Origin: Patescibacteria group bacterium | Lineage (GTDB): Bacteria; Patescibacteriota; Patescibacteriia; UBA2591; JAQWAS01 | NCBI GenBank assembly: GCA_028707495.1 | Contig: JAQWAS010000001.1 | Location: 1 to 48,381, forward strand | Direction of reading: 5' to 3' | Length of the DNA stretch: 48,381 nt | Shown here: piece by piece, positions 5,998-14,779 of the stretch | How positions within the stretch are numbered: the stretch's first letter is position 1 | Layout: each line of letters starts with the position of its first letter | Translations under genes and position numbers: made by a program | Notes under the pieces: generated by a model | Told to the model about the DNA's origin: nothing | What the model saw: only the letters and a program-made list of their open reading frames with translations | Database searches by the model: none

Positions 5998-8900
5998 ATG
6001 AAAAAAGGAATTTATCTTGGTGTTTTAATGGCTGTTCTTTGTTGGGCCATGGGTTTGACAGCTTTTGTTCCAGTTGCTCACGCTACTACAATTGCCGAAG
6101 GCGATTTAGTAAAAGTAGCCGGTTCATCAGCTACCTATCTTATCCAAGGTTCAACTAAAAGAGTTTTTCCTCATGCAGCTGTTTATCACTCATGGGGTTA
6201 TCCAGCCGATTATCACACCGTAAAAACTGTTACCTCAAGCGAAATCTCAGGTTATACTGATGGAGCTCCAGTTCCATTCAGAGATGGTTCAATGTTTAGA
6301 GGTACAGATGCTTCAATTCATGGCGCAGATGAATCTGCCGTCTTTGTAGTTGAAGACACAAAAGTCAGACCAATTATCTCATCAACAGTTTATCAAGCCC
6401 TTTACAATGATCCAGCTTGGACCTTTGTAACATGGGTACCTGATAATCTATTATCACAATTCAACTATGAATTGGGAGATATGGTCGAAAATTCAGATAC
6501 ACACACCGATGGTACTTTAATTAAGTATGCCGGTGATGATACAGTTTATGTTTTAGTCGGTGGCGTTAAAAGAGCTTTCAGCTCAACTGCCGCTTTAGAA
6601 GCAAATGGTTATATGCGCAATGGCGAATATATGGTTCCATTAGCAACTGTGACTGAAACTTATACATCAGGCGACACTATTACTGGCGTTGAAACTGCTT
6701 TAACCACTCCAGGTACTTGGGATAGTGTAGCCGTAACTGGTGATTTAACAGTCTCCTTAGCTGCTGATACTCCAGCTCAACAAACTATTCCAACTAATGG
6801 TACCGCAGCTGCAGCTAATGTCGCAATGACTAAAGTTGCTTTCACAGCTGGTACTAACGATGTAACTATTACTGGTTTAAAAGTTACTCGCAGTGGTTTA
6901 AGTAATGATGCGGCTATTGATGTAATTAAATTATTTGATGGTGCAACTCAATTGGGTACCAGTCAAAGTTTAAATTCTTCACATCAAGCCAATTTTAGTG
7001 GTTTGTCAGTTTTAGTGGCTGCTAATACTACAAAAACCTTAACTTTAGCTGCTACTATGACAGTTTCTGCCCTTTATGATGGTAATATTCTTATATTGGG
7101 TATTGCTAATGCTAGCGATGTAACCACAACTGCTACAGTTTCGGGTTTATTCCCAATTTATGGCAACAGTGCTACTATTAACACTGGTATTACCATTGGT
7201 ACAGCTACTTTATATAATGGTTCTTTGGGTACTAGAAATACTACCGACTTAACCGTTGATACAGATGCCGCTGATATTATGTTTACTCAAATTAAGATTA
7301 CAGCTGGTTCAGCTGAAGGCTTAAATATCAGTCAAATTACAGCTGTTAAAAATGGTACGGCTGCCAACACTGATGTTACCAATATTAAATTAGTTAACGA
7401 CACTACTGGTGAGACTTTAGCTACAGTTGATGCATTAGATGCAAACGGTAGAGCCGTATTTAATGTCGATATCGATGTCGCTAAAGGTAAAAACGTAGAA
7501 TTATCAGTTTTAGCTGATATGAATAATTCTGGTGCTGGTAGAACAATTGGTTTTGATTTACATGATGGTTCTGCTTACACTATTATGATTACTGGTGATA
7601 CTTATGGTTTTGGCATTACTCCAAGTAGAAATAATTTCTGTGCTGCCGCTGGTACATGTCAGACTCAAACCATTAATCAAGGTTATTTAACAGTTAATTT
7701 AGCTTCCGACACAGCTCCAACCGGTTATATTGCTCCGGGCGGTTCTCAAGTTGAATTAGCTACTTTAGATTTCGTGGCTAATGGTGAACCGGTCAATGTT
7801 ACTAACACTGCGGTTAAAATTACTGTCACCACTGCCGCTATCGGCGAAATTACTAACGTTACCATGTATGATGAAAATGGCAATATTGTAGCTGGTCCAC
7901 AAGACCCAGTTACTTCTGGTACAGCTTTCAACTTAACTGATTCTTACACTGTTCAACCGGGAACTCATAAATATACATTTAAGGCTGATATTGATTCTGG
8001 TTGTTCATCTAATGATCAAGTTTATTTCTCAATGGCTGCCAGTGCTATTACCGCCAAAGGTGCTAATTCGGGTAAAACCACTTATACAACTTCAAGTGGT
8101 TCAACCGTTCCTCCAGCCGCGACCGTGACTGGTAAAACCCAAACAGTTAAAGCTGGCGCTTTATCTGTTGTAACTGCTGCGACTCCAATTGCTGGTAACT
8201 TAGTTATTAATGCTCAAGATGCTACTTTTGCTTATTTTGATCTTGATGCTTCGGCTGGCGGTGAAAATGTTAGAGTTTCATCTATCACAGTCACTGATAC
8301 CTTAGGTTCTGGAACCGATTATTCTGGTGTTAACAATCTAGAATTATGGGGTGATCCAGATACCAGCGATGGTGTAAGTCAAAATATTAGATTAGAAACC
8401 ACTTCTTCAACATCGACCAATGCTAACACGGTTGCTTTCACCTTCAAGACTCCTATTATAGTAGCCACTGACGTGGCCAGCAGATTAACATTAAAGGCCG
8501 ATATACTTGCTACTACAGGTACATCACATACCTTTAAGATTGCTAATACTGCTGCTCATGTTATAGTTACTGGTGCTGATACTGGTAATGCGGTAACCGA
8601 ATCAACAGCTGGTACCGGCCAAGCTCAAACCATTCAATCAGTCGGTTTGTTAAAAGTAAACGCGGCTGCTGGTAGAGCTGCTGCTGCTCAATTTGTAGCT
8701 GGCACAACTGGTAACTCAATGATGAGTTATAAATTCCAAGCAGAATATGAAGAAATTGGCGTGACTGATTTCTATATCGCTACTACTGCTAGTGCCAATG
8801 CCAACGTTGATAGAGTTAAACTTTATCTTGATGGTGTTCAGATTGGTCAAACTAATGGTTATACCTTAGATAATGGTGGCGATGCTCACATTGTTTTAAA

Positions 8901-9678
8901 TTCTGGTGTGTTTATCGTACCGAAGAGTCCAGATTATATCACCTTAGATATTAAAGTTGATTTAGCTAATAAAGCTAACTTAACTGATGCTGGTACATTG
9001 GAAATTGGTATTGGTGATTCAGATTATAACGATTCTGGTTGGGGTGCCAATGGTGCTGCTGCCGCTGAAAGCTATGGTATGGTAGCTACCGGTGTAAGTT
9101 CTGGTACTACTTTAACTGCCACCACTATTGATTCATTGGGTACTAGTGCTGGTAATGTAATTGCTTCATATGTCCATTATCTCTATGATGGTATATTAAC
9201 CGCTTCATTAAATAGTAGTAGTCCTAGTGGCACAGCAACTGCTGGAACCAACAAAGAAATGATTAGAATTGATTTAACAGCTACTGGCGATGATATTACT
9301 ATCGAAGATTTAGAAGTTGTTCAAAGTGGTACTTGTGACCCAACTGGTACAACTGCTGCTACTTGGAAATCACCTGATGGGACTATCACTTATGAATCCT
9401 TTACTGCTGGTACGGCTTGGTTAGACGAAGCTTCAGTTAGTGTCAGTGTAAATGGTGGAGACGCCTTTACTCTTGATATTGTAATCCCAGCTGGTGAAAC
9501 CAAGACAATTTCATTCTTTGGTGATACAACTGGTTGTACCGTGAATGAAACATTACAATTTAGTGTTAATGGTTCAGACATCACCTCTGGTATTGAATGG
9601 GAAAATAGTACAGCTAATGATGTAGATTCTACCTTAACCAAGAATCTACCAATCACTGGTGGTACATTTGTCTACTAA
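5998..9678 (+). CDS. Very large S-layer-like secreted protein
   Basis: A 1226-residue secreted protein. A signal peptide ends near residue 29 (VPVAHA). Residues 30-215 hold three copies of a short module: YLIQGSTKRVFPHAAVYHSWGY near 47, VFVVEDTKVRPIISSTVY near 115 and YVLVGGVKRAFSS near 184. This resembles surface proteins of Patescibacteria. From about 230 to the end roughly six 150-residue beta-rich repeats follow, each beginning with a G-x-L-x-V strand and rich in Thr, Ala, Asn and Gly. No C-terminal membrane anchor or sortase motif is seen. Codons are strongly biased to GCT, ACT and GGT, and a strong terminator follows, as for an abundant protein. S-layer function is inference. Confidence 0.8.
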   Translation: MKKGIYLGVLMAVLCWAMGLTAFVPVAHATTIAEGDLVKVAGSSATYLIQGSTKRVFPHAAVYHSWGYPADYHTVKTVTSSEISGYTDGAPVPFRDGSMFRGTDASIHGADESAVFVVEDTKVRPIISSTVYQALYNDPAWTFVTWVPDNLLSQFNYELGDMVENSDTHTDGTLIKYAGDDTVYVLVGGVKRAFSSTAALEANGYMRNGEYMVPLATVTETYTSGDTITGVETALTTPGTWDSVAVTGDLTVSLAADTPAQQTIPTNGTAAAANVAMTKVAFTAGTNDVTITGLKVTRSGLSNDAAIDVIKLFDGATQLGTSQSLNSSHQANFSGLSVLVAANTTKTLTLAATMTVSALYDGNILILGIANASDVTTTATVSGLFPIYGNSATINTGITIGTATLYNGSLGTRNTTDLTVDTDAADIMFTQIKITAGSAEGLNISQITAVKNGTAANTDVTNIKLVNDTTGETLATVDALDANGRAVFNVDIDVAKGKNVELSVLADMNNSGAGRTIGFDLHDGSAYTIMITGDTYGFGITPSRNNFCAAAGTCQTQTINQGYLTVNLASDTAPTGYIAPGGSQVELATLDFVANGEPVNVTNTAVKITVTTAAIGEITNVTMYDENGNIVAGPQDPVTSGTAFNLTDSYTVQPGTHKYTFKADIDSGCSSNDQVYFSMAASAITAKGANSGKTTYTTSSGSTVPPAATVTGKTQTVKAGALSVVTAATPIAGNLVINAQDATFAYFDLDASAGGENVRVSSITVTDTLGSGTDYSGVNNLELWGDPDTSDGVSQNIRLETTSSTSTNANTVAFTFKTPIIVATDVASRLTLKADILATTGTSHTFKIANTAAHVIVTGADTGNAVTESTAGTGQAQTIQSVGLLKVNAAAGRAAAAQFVAGTTGNSMMSYKFQAEYEEIGVTDFYIATTASANANVDRVKLYLDGVQIGQTNGYTLDNGGDAHIVLNSGVFIVPKSPDYITLDIKVDLANKANLTDAGTLEIGIGDSDYNDSGWGANGAAAAESYGMVATGVSSGTTLTATTIDSLGTSAGNVIASYVHYLYDGILTASLNSSSPSGTATAGTNKEMIRIDLTATGDDITIEDLEVVQSGTCDPTGTTAATWKSPDGTITYESFTAGTAWLDEASVSVSVNGGDAFTLDIVIPAGETKTISFFGDTTGCTVNETLQFSVNGSDITSGIEWENSTANDVDSTLTKNLPITGGTFVY

Positions 9679-9703
9679 TATGATTGTTTGATTGAAATAG
9701 ATA

Positions 9704-9731
9704 AAAAGAGGGCGCCTTGGGCGCCCTCTTT
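9704..9731 (+). terminator. Strong terminator of the S-layer-like gene
   Basis: AAAAGAGGGCGCC at 9704-9716 and GGCGCCCTCTTTT at 9719-9731 form a nearly perfect 13-bp stem, GC-rich at the tip and followed by T residues. Confidence 0.95.
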
Positions 9732-9736
9732 TGTTA

Positions 9737-9765
9737 TTGGTTTTATTTTTTAAATATGCTATAAT
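9737..9765 (+). promoter_or_regulatory. Promoter for the TPR gene
   Basis: TTGGTT at 9737-9742 and TATAAT at 9760-9765 are 17 bases apart, with extended TGC before the -10. It starts a new unit directly after the strong terminator. Confidence 0.65.
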
Positions 9766-9801
9766 TGATTTATAAAAAATTAATTATTAATTTTAAAACC
9801 A

Positions 9802-10464
9802 ATGAATAAAAAGAAAGTTTTTATTATAGCTATTATTTTAATAGTTATTTTAGCTTTAGGTTATTTTTTGTTTACTAAAATTAAAGTAAAACAACAGCCT
9901 ATTGATAAAGATTTAATTAAAATCAATACAGGGTTAGAAATGGATGAGAAGCAACAGACAACCTATAATGAAATTATAGAAAAATTAAACAAAGACAAAG
10001 ATGATTATAGCGCTTTAATTGATTTAGCACGATTAAAACAAGATTTATTGGATTATGATGGCGCGATTGAACTTTATAACTATTTATTAACCATCAAACC
10101 TAAAGATGGTTTGGTTTTAAATAATTTAGCCAATGTCTACTATAATTTAAAGAATTATGAGAAGGCAGAAGAAATTTATTTATTTATTTTAGATTTTAAT
10201 CCTAAATGGACAAATTCATATAACGAATTATTTAGTATTTACCGCTATCATTTGAAAGACAAGCAATCTGAAATAGAACCTTTATTATTAAACGGCATTG
10301 AAAAATATCCCGAAATGAAGATAGATTTAATGTCTAAGTTGGCACTGTATTATGATGAAATGGTTTTAGATAAAAATAAAGCCATTGAAGAATACCAAGC
10401 AATATTAGAATTAGATCCAGAGAATGAAATGGTTAAAGGAGAATTAAATAGATTAAAAAATTAA
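9802..10464 (+). CDS. Membrane-anchored TPR protein
   Basis: A 220-residue protein with an N-terminal transmembrane anchor (residues 6-27, IIAIILIVILALGYFLF) and at least three tetratricopeptide repeats between about 70 and 215. Clear ones include YDGAIELYNYLLTIKPKDG, YEKAEEIYLFILDFNPKW and KAIEEYQAILELDPENE. TPR solenoids bind other proteins; outside the membrane it could hold surface or envelope partners. It stands 33 bases before the YLGRPADAF protein and probably shares its transcript. The exact partner is unknown. Confidence 0.85.
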   Translation: MNKKKVFIIAIILIVILALGYFLFTKIKVKQQPIDKDLIKINTGLEMDEKQQTTYNEIIEKLNKDKDDYSALIDLARLKQDLLDYDGAIELYNYLLTIKPKDGLVLNNLANVYYNLKNYEKAEEIYLFILDFNPKWTNSYNELFSIYRYHLKDKQSEIEPLLLNGIEKYPEMKIDLMSKLALYYDEMVLDKNKAIEEYQAILELDPENEMVKGELNRLKN

Positions 10465-10497
10465 TAAATATTTGTAAAATTTATAAATTATAAATTT

Positions 10498-11931
10498 ATG
10501 TCAAAAAAAACAATTTTTATCTTTGGTTTAGTTTTAGTTTTTTTTCTGATGGGTTTTAATGTTAGGGCAATAAATGTGGTTGATTTTACCAACCATGATG
10601 CTCCGAGTAGTACTTTTTATAATCGAGAATTTGACAAGTTGGTTCTGGATGTAACTATTCCCAATCAGAAAACAGACGGAACTGAAGATGTTTTAAATGC
10701 AATTACTTTTATGAATAATGGAACTGCACGTGACATGTATGAAATAGCAAAAGTGGTTGTTTGGAGCGATGCTGGTGATGTTGGATTTCAGGGTTTAGGC
10801 ATTGATAATGAATTAGGAGAAACTCGCTGGGATGGTCTGACGAGCAGTTGGTATTTGTCAGATCTTAATCAAAATATACCAGCTGAAGGATTGAGAATTT
10901 TTGTGAGTATTGAAACTGGTTCATCACCAACTAATAATCGAGGAGTTCAATTTAAAATTCCACAAATGGAAGATATTAATCAAAATGGAGAGTTTGATTT
11001 AGGCGATCAAGGAGTTTACGTAGCTTCAAAAAATAATGGTCCTATTGATGGAGCTATAATTAATTCTGGGATACAGAGTTTTAGAAATGCGACTTACGAT
11101 GCTTTAAATCCTAAAGTAGTGGTAACTAATGCGACTGACGGTATGGAAATTACGGATAATAGTTTTACTATTCAGGGTTTGTGTCGAGATCAGGGCGGTT
11201 CAACTTGTTCATGGGTTAAAATAAGCGTTGAATCTGAAAACGGGGCAGTGGTTTGGCAGGAGGTGACATCTACTGGTTCAAACTATGAAACTTGGGAATA
11301 TAATTGGACAAATATCTTAGATGGACAATATGACATTAAAGTCAAAGCCAGTGATTGGAACAATAATCAAGTTGAAAATTCAGAAATAACTATAATCAAA
11401 TCAACACTGCAACCAGAAGAACCAGTGCAAGAGCCTGAAGAAGAAATTGATGAACCCGAAGAAGAGGCAGAAGATCAGGATGAGCCAGAAGAAGAAGCTG
11501 AAGAGGAAATTTCAGAATTTACTCAACAAGACACAGTTGACTTTGATGTTGAATTAGATTCAACTTTAACTCAAAGATTAAAGGGTAGAATTTTATTGCA
11601 GGTTGAATCTAAGGGAGAGGCTTATTATATTCACCCTGATCAATTAAAACGTTTTTATTTAGGACGACCAGCTGATGCATTTGCTATTATGCGCGAGTTG
11701 GGTTTGGGCGCTAAACATGAATTTATTACGAGTTATACTTATTATCCAGATTATGTTTTAGGTAATATTTTAATTGATGTGGATGACGAAGGCCGAGCGT
11801 ATTATATTAATCCAGTTGATAAAAAAGCTTATTATTTAGGAAGGCCAAGTGATGCTTTTGATGTGATGCGTGAGTTGGGTTTGGGTATTACAGATGAAAA
11901 TCTAGCCAAGATTGAATTCGGCACGTTGTAG
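10498..11931 (+). CDS. Secreted protein with C-terminal YLGRPADAF repeats
   Basis: A 477-residue exported protein. A signal peptide ends near residue 25 (FNVRA). Residues 27-200 form a beta-rich domain with an EF-hand-like DINQNGEFDLGDQG loop. Residues 205-300 look like an Ig-type domain with VVVTNATDGMEITDNSFTIQG. A very acidic Pro-Glu linker (about 303-340) follows. The C terminus has two copies of a 50-residue module, YYIHPDQLKRFYLGRPADAF...MRELGLG and YYINPVDKKAYYLGRPSDAF...MRELGLG. This module is widespread at the ends of Patescibacteria surface proteins and may bind the wall or other surface parts; that role is inferred. Confidence 0.8.
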   Translation: MSKKTIFIFGLVLVFFLMGFNVRAINVVDFTNHDAPSSTFYNREFDKLVLDVTIPNQKTDGTEDVLNAITFMNNGTARDMYEIAKVVVWSDAGDVGFQGLGIDNELGETRWDGLTSSWYLSDLNQNIPAEGLRIFVSIETGSSPTNNRGVQFKIPQMEDINQNGEFDLGDQGVYVASKNNGPIDGAIINSGIQSFRNATYDALNPKVVVTNATDGMEITDNSFTIQGLCRDQGGSTCSWVKISVESENGAVVWQEVTSTGSNYETWEYNWTNILDGQYDIKVKASDWNNNQVENSEITIIKSTLQPEEPVQEPEEEIDEPEEEAEDQDEPEEEAEEEISEFTQQDTVDFDVELDSTLTQRLKGRILLQVESKGEAYYIHPDQLKRFYLGRPADAFAIMRELGLGAKHEFITSYTYYPDYVLGNILIDVDDEGRAYYINPVDKKAYYLGRPSDAFDVMRELGLGITDENLAKIEFGTL

Positions 11932-12028
11932 GACAGGTGGTAGGGATTAGGTATTAGGTGGTAGTTTTGGAGTCCCGACGAAAGTCGGGAGTCAAAAGGT
12001 AGCCCTTGATTTAAACGACCTTGACTCT

Positions 12029-12127
12029 CGTCAGAATTTCAGTCGGGATGACGAATTGGCGTTTATAAACATCTTTTGTAAATCCAGCGGGATTGCCACG
12101 CTTCACTGCGTTGCGCTCGCAATGACA
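12029..12127. repeat. Composite of two dispersed element types
   Basis: The left part (GTCAGAATTTCAGTCGGGATGAC) resembles a GTCATCCTGA element. The middle AATTGGCGTTTATAAACATC matches the core at 5357-5400. The right end, GGGATTGCCACG ... CTCGCAATGACA, is that of the GTCATTGCGAG family. Just before, 11972-11986 holds a CCCGACGAAAGTCGGG hairpin. Confidence 0.55.
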
Positions 12128-12137
12128 CCCAGGACGC

Positions 12138-12157
12138 TGTATCCTATTTAGGATACA
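12138..12157. promoter_or_regulatory. Perfect 20-bp palindrome, candidate operator of the subtilase gene
   Basis: TGTATCCTATTTAGGATACA has two perfect 9-base arms around TT. It lies 20 bases before the start codon at 12178 and occupies the place of the -35 element of the TATAAT at 12166-12171. That position fits a repressor or activator site. Confidence 0.5.
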
Positions 12158-12165
12158 AGCAAATA

Positions 12166-12171
12166 TATAAT
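12166..12171 (+). promoter_or_regulatory. -10 element close to a start codon
   Basis: TATAAT ends seven bases before ATG 12178, so an initiated transcript would be leaderless or nearly so. No consensus -35 is present; the palindrome 12138-12157 is there instead. Confidence 0.4.
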
Positions 12172-12177
12172 TTATTT

Positions 12178-14229
12178 ATGAAAATTTTTAAATTTAAAAA
12201 AACATTTTTAGCTATTTTAATGCTGATTTTAATATCAGGCTTTTTTAATATTAATTTTAGTCAAGCTTTTTTACCCAATGATCCCTATTATTTAAATGAA
12301 CAATGGCAATTAGCTAAAATTCGTGTTTCACAGGCTTGGGATTTGACTCAGGGATCGGACAAAGTCGTCGTGGCTTTAATTGATTCTGGGGTAGATATTG
12401 ATCACGAAGATTTAAAAAATAATATTTGGACCAATTCTAAAGAGATTGCTGGTAATTATAAAGATGATGATAATAATGGATTTGTTGATGATGTCAATGG
12501 TTGGGATTTTGTGAATAATAATAATGATCCCCGACCTAAAATTGGGGGTTTATACAACGAAGGCGGTGTTAATCACGGCACAGTGGTGGCTGGCGTGATA
12601 GCGGCTGAAACGAATAATAGCTTAGGTTTGGCTGGTGTGGCCTACAAGGCACAAATTATGCCCTTGCGGGCTTTAAATAGCTTGGGAATAGGTGACACAA
12701 CTGACGTAATTGAAGCGATTGATTATGCTATTCAAAATGGTGCAGATATAATTAACATGAGTTTTGTGGGTCATAATTATAGTCAGGGTTTGCAAGATGC
12801 TATTCAGCGCGCCTGGGATGCTGGCTTAGTGATTGTGGCAGCATCTGGGAATGACACGGCCGAGGTGGGTGAAAATTTAAACAAACAACCGTCTTATCCG
12901 GTTTGTAGTGATACTATAGAAGAAAATATTGTGATTGGTGTGTCTGCGGTTGATCATAACAACCAAAAGGCTGATTTTTCCAATTATGGTTCTAAGTGTG
13001 TAGATATTTCCGCACCAGGTACACGTTTTTATGCTACGCAATATACAAATCCAGCTTATCAAGATTTTCAAAAAGCATATGATGGTTATTGGACAGGCAC
13101 TTCTTTAGCTACGCCCTTAGTTTCGGGTACGGTAGCTTTAATGAAAGCAGTCAATCCACAAATTTCTAATGTTCAGATTCGTGATATAATATTATCAACA
13201 GCGACCAATATAGATCAATGGAATTCTAAATATAAAAATGGCGAGTTGGGTACGGGTTTATTAAATACCTATCAGGCGGTCAAGGAAGTTTATACTAATT
13301 TTGTCAATCAGCCTGTGGCCGAATATATTGTGACTGCGCCAGGCGCTGGTGGTGGACCGCAAGTTAAATTATTTAAATCCAATGGTTATTTAGTGAGTTC
13401 GTTTATGGCTTATCAAGAAAATTTCAAAGGCGGAGTTAATATAGCAACTGGTGATGTGAATGGTGATGGACAAGAAGAAATTGTAACTGGTGCGGGTGTT
13501 GGCGGAGGACCGCATGTTAAAATTTTTAATCAGCAGGGTGAATTGTTGGGTCATTTCATGGCTTTTGATGAAACTCATCGCAATGGAGTTAAAGTAGCTG
13601 TAGGCAACGTTTATGGCGATGCACAAGCTGAAATTATTACGGCTGAAATGAAAAATAGCTCACCTTTGATTAGAATTTATACTTCCAATGGACACTTGAT
13701 TAGTCAATGGTATGCTTTTGATCAAAATTTTAAAGGTGGGGTGAGTTTATCAACCGGCGACGTCGATGGTAGTTATTTAGAAGAAATTATGGTTGGCGCG
13801 GGTGTTGGTGGTGGACCACAAGTCAGAATTTTTACTTGGCAGGGGAATGTTAAAAATCAATTTATGGCCTTTTTAGAAACTTTTCGCGGTGGAATTAATG
13901 TGGTGAGCGGTGATTTAGATGGGAGTGGTTTTGATGAAATAGTTAGTTCGGTTTTTTCTGGCGTTGGGCCTTATATTCGAGTTTTTGATAAACAAGCCAA
14001 TCTAAGATCTCAATTCTTAGGTTTTAATGAAAATTTTTTGGGAGGCGTTAATTTAGCTCAGGTTGATTTGAATAGTGATGATCAGGCTGAAATTATTATC
14101 GGGGCTGGAGCAGGGGGTGGACCGCAAGTTAGAATTTTTGACATGCAGGGTAATGTTAAATCTCAATTTTTCGCTTATGATCAGAATTTTAAAGGCGGGG
14201 TTAATGTGGCTTCATTAAAAAATAATTAA
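12178..14229 (+). CDS. Secreted subtilisin-like serine protease (S8) with propeller-like repeats
   Basis: A 683-residue exported protease. The signal peptide ends near residue 30 (INFSQA). The catalytic triad is complete: Asp69 in ALIDSGVD, His133 in NHGTVVAG, Ser309 in GTSLATPL; Asn225 in AASGND is the oxyanion residue. The prodomain is very short or absent. Residues 385-683 carry six repeats of about 48 residues with GGGPxVRIF and F-GGVN-ATGDVNGDGxEEI, like FG-GAP/VCBS propeller repeats that often bind calcium. It probably acts at or outside the cell surface, for processing or nutrition. No wall-anchor motif is visible. Confidence 0.93.
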   Translation: MKIFKFKKTFLAILMLILISGFFNINFSQAFLPNDPYYLNEQWQLAKIRVSQAWDLTQGSDKVVVALIDSGVDIDHEDLKNNIWTNSKEIAGNYKDDDNNGFVDDVNGWDFVNNNNDPRPKIGGLYNEGGVNHGTVVAGVIAAETNNSLGLAGVAYKAQIMPLRALNSLGIGDTTDVIEAIDYAIQNGADIINMSFVGHNYSQGLQDAIQRAWDAGLVIVAASGNDTAEVGENLNKQPSYPVCSDTIEENIVIGVSAVDHNNQKADFSNYGSKCVDISAPGTRFYATQYTNPAYQDFQKAYDGYWTGTSLATPLVSGTVALMKAVNPQISNVQIRDIILSTATNIDQWNSKYKNGELGTGLLNTYQAVKEVYTNFVNQPVAEYIVTAPGAGGGPQVKLFKSNGYLVSSFMAYQENFKGGVNIATGDVNGDGQEEIVTGAGVGGGPHVKIFNQQGELLGHFMAFDETHRNGVKVAVGNVYGDAQAEIITAEMKNSSPLIRIYTSNGHLISQWYAFDQNFKGGVSLSTGDVDGSYLEEIMVGAGVGGGPQVRIFTWQGNVKNQFMAFLETFRGGINVVSGDLDGSGFDEIVSSVFSGVGPYIRVFDKQANLRSQFLGFNENFLGGVNLAQVDLNSDDQAEIIIGAGAGGGPQVRIFDMQGNVKSQFFAYDQNFKGGVNVASLKNN

Positions 14230-14236
14230 TAGATCC

Positions 14237-14262
14237 GTCATTCTGGAGTCCGCCGGTAGACA
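14237..14262. repeat. Left end of a GTCATTCTGGAGTCC element
   Basis: CGTCATTCTGGAGTCCGCCGG matches the left end of the element at 5656. A possible right end (GAGATGACA) lies at 14754-14762, so the nuclease element 14292-14720 may be nested inside this one. Confidence 0.45.
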
Positions 14263-14291
14263 AGACATATAATCGACCACATTAACCTAAA

Positions 14292-14720
14292 TGTCATTCC
14301 CGCGAAGGCGGGAATCCAGGGTGGATCACACTTAAACGTTAATTTAAAAAAATAAAAATTAGTCACATTAAAATGTTTTTCACAAACAAGTATTATGTAT
14401 ATATACTAGCTAGTCAACGCAATGGTACTTTATATGTAGGAGTAACTTCAGAGATTAAGAAAAGAGTTTATCAGCACAAACAGGGCGTAGTAGATAGCTT
14501 TACTAAAAGATACAAAATCAATAGATTAGTTTATTATGAAGAATATAATGATATTAATTTAGCTTTAGAACGCGAAAAACAACTTAAAAAGTGGTTTAGA
14601 TCCTGGAAGATTAGATTAATTGAAGAATTTAATTCACACTGGAGAGATTTATACGATGATTTACTTTAAAAATTTATTATACCAATTAAACACTGGATTC
14701 CCGCCTTCGCGGGAATGACA
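14292..14720. mobile_element. Putative mobile element: GIY-YIG nuclease between 28-bp perfect inverted repeats
   Basis: Positions 14292-14319 and 14693-14720 are exact reverse complements over 28 bases. Each arm is itself a hairpin with ATTCCCGC and GCGGGAAT around GAAG. The nuclease gene fills the space between. The arm core matches the ATTCCC-N8-GGGAAT form known from Neisseria dRS3 repeats. No other copy of this arm is seen in the window. Mobility is inference. Confidence 0.65.
14373..14669 (+). CDS. GIY-YIG endonuclease domain protein
   Basis: A 98-residue single-domain nuclease. The family's two short motifs are present as YYVYIL (residues 7-12) and TLYVGVT (19-25). The catalytic arginine is probably Arg31 in KKRVYQHK, and a metal-binding glutamate lies in LALEREKQL (Glu66 or Glu68). 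It resembles the compact UPF0213-type nucleases, whose role is poorly known. It lies exactly within the inverted repeat 14292-14720, 53 bases from the left arm and 23 from the right. That suggests it acts on that palindrome, for example to mobilise it; this is inferred from position only. Confidence 0.9.
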   Translation: MFFTNKYYVYILASQRNGTLYVGVTSEIKKRVYQHKQGVVDSFTKRYKINRLVYYEEYNDINLALEREKQLKKWFRSWKIRLIEEFNSHWRDLYDDLL

Positions 14721-14779
14721 ATACATTCAATTTATTTCGCTTCGTTTCCGTCTTGAGATGACAAGATAACAAAATTATT

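Noticed and set aside
5970-6158. 62-codon frame overlapping the start of the S-layer-like gene
   Set aside because: It lies mostly inside the signal-peptide region of the real gene in another frame; composition (Ser/Arg/Tyr) is that of an out-of-frame reading.
9390-9656. Minus-strand frame inside the S-layer-like gene
   Set aside because: It mirrors the codon-biased repeats of the real gene and has no start signals.
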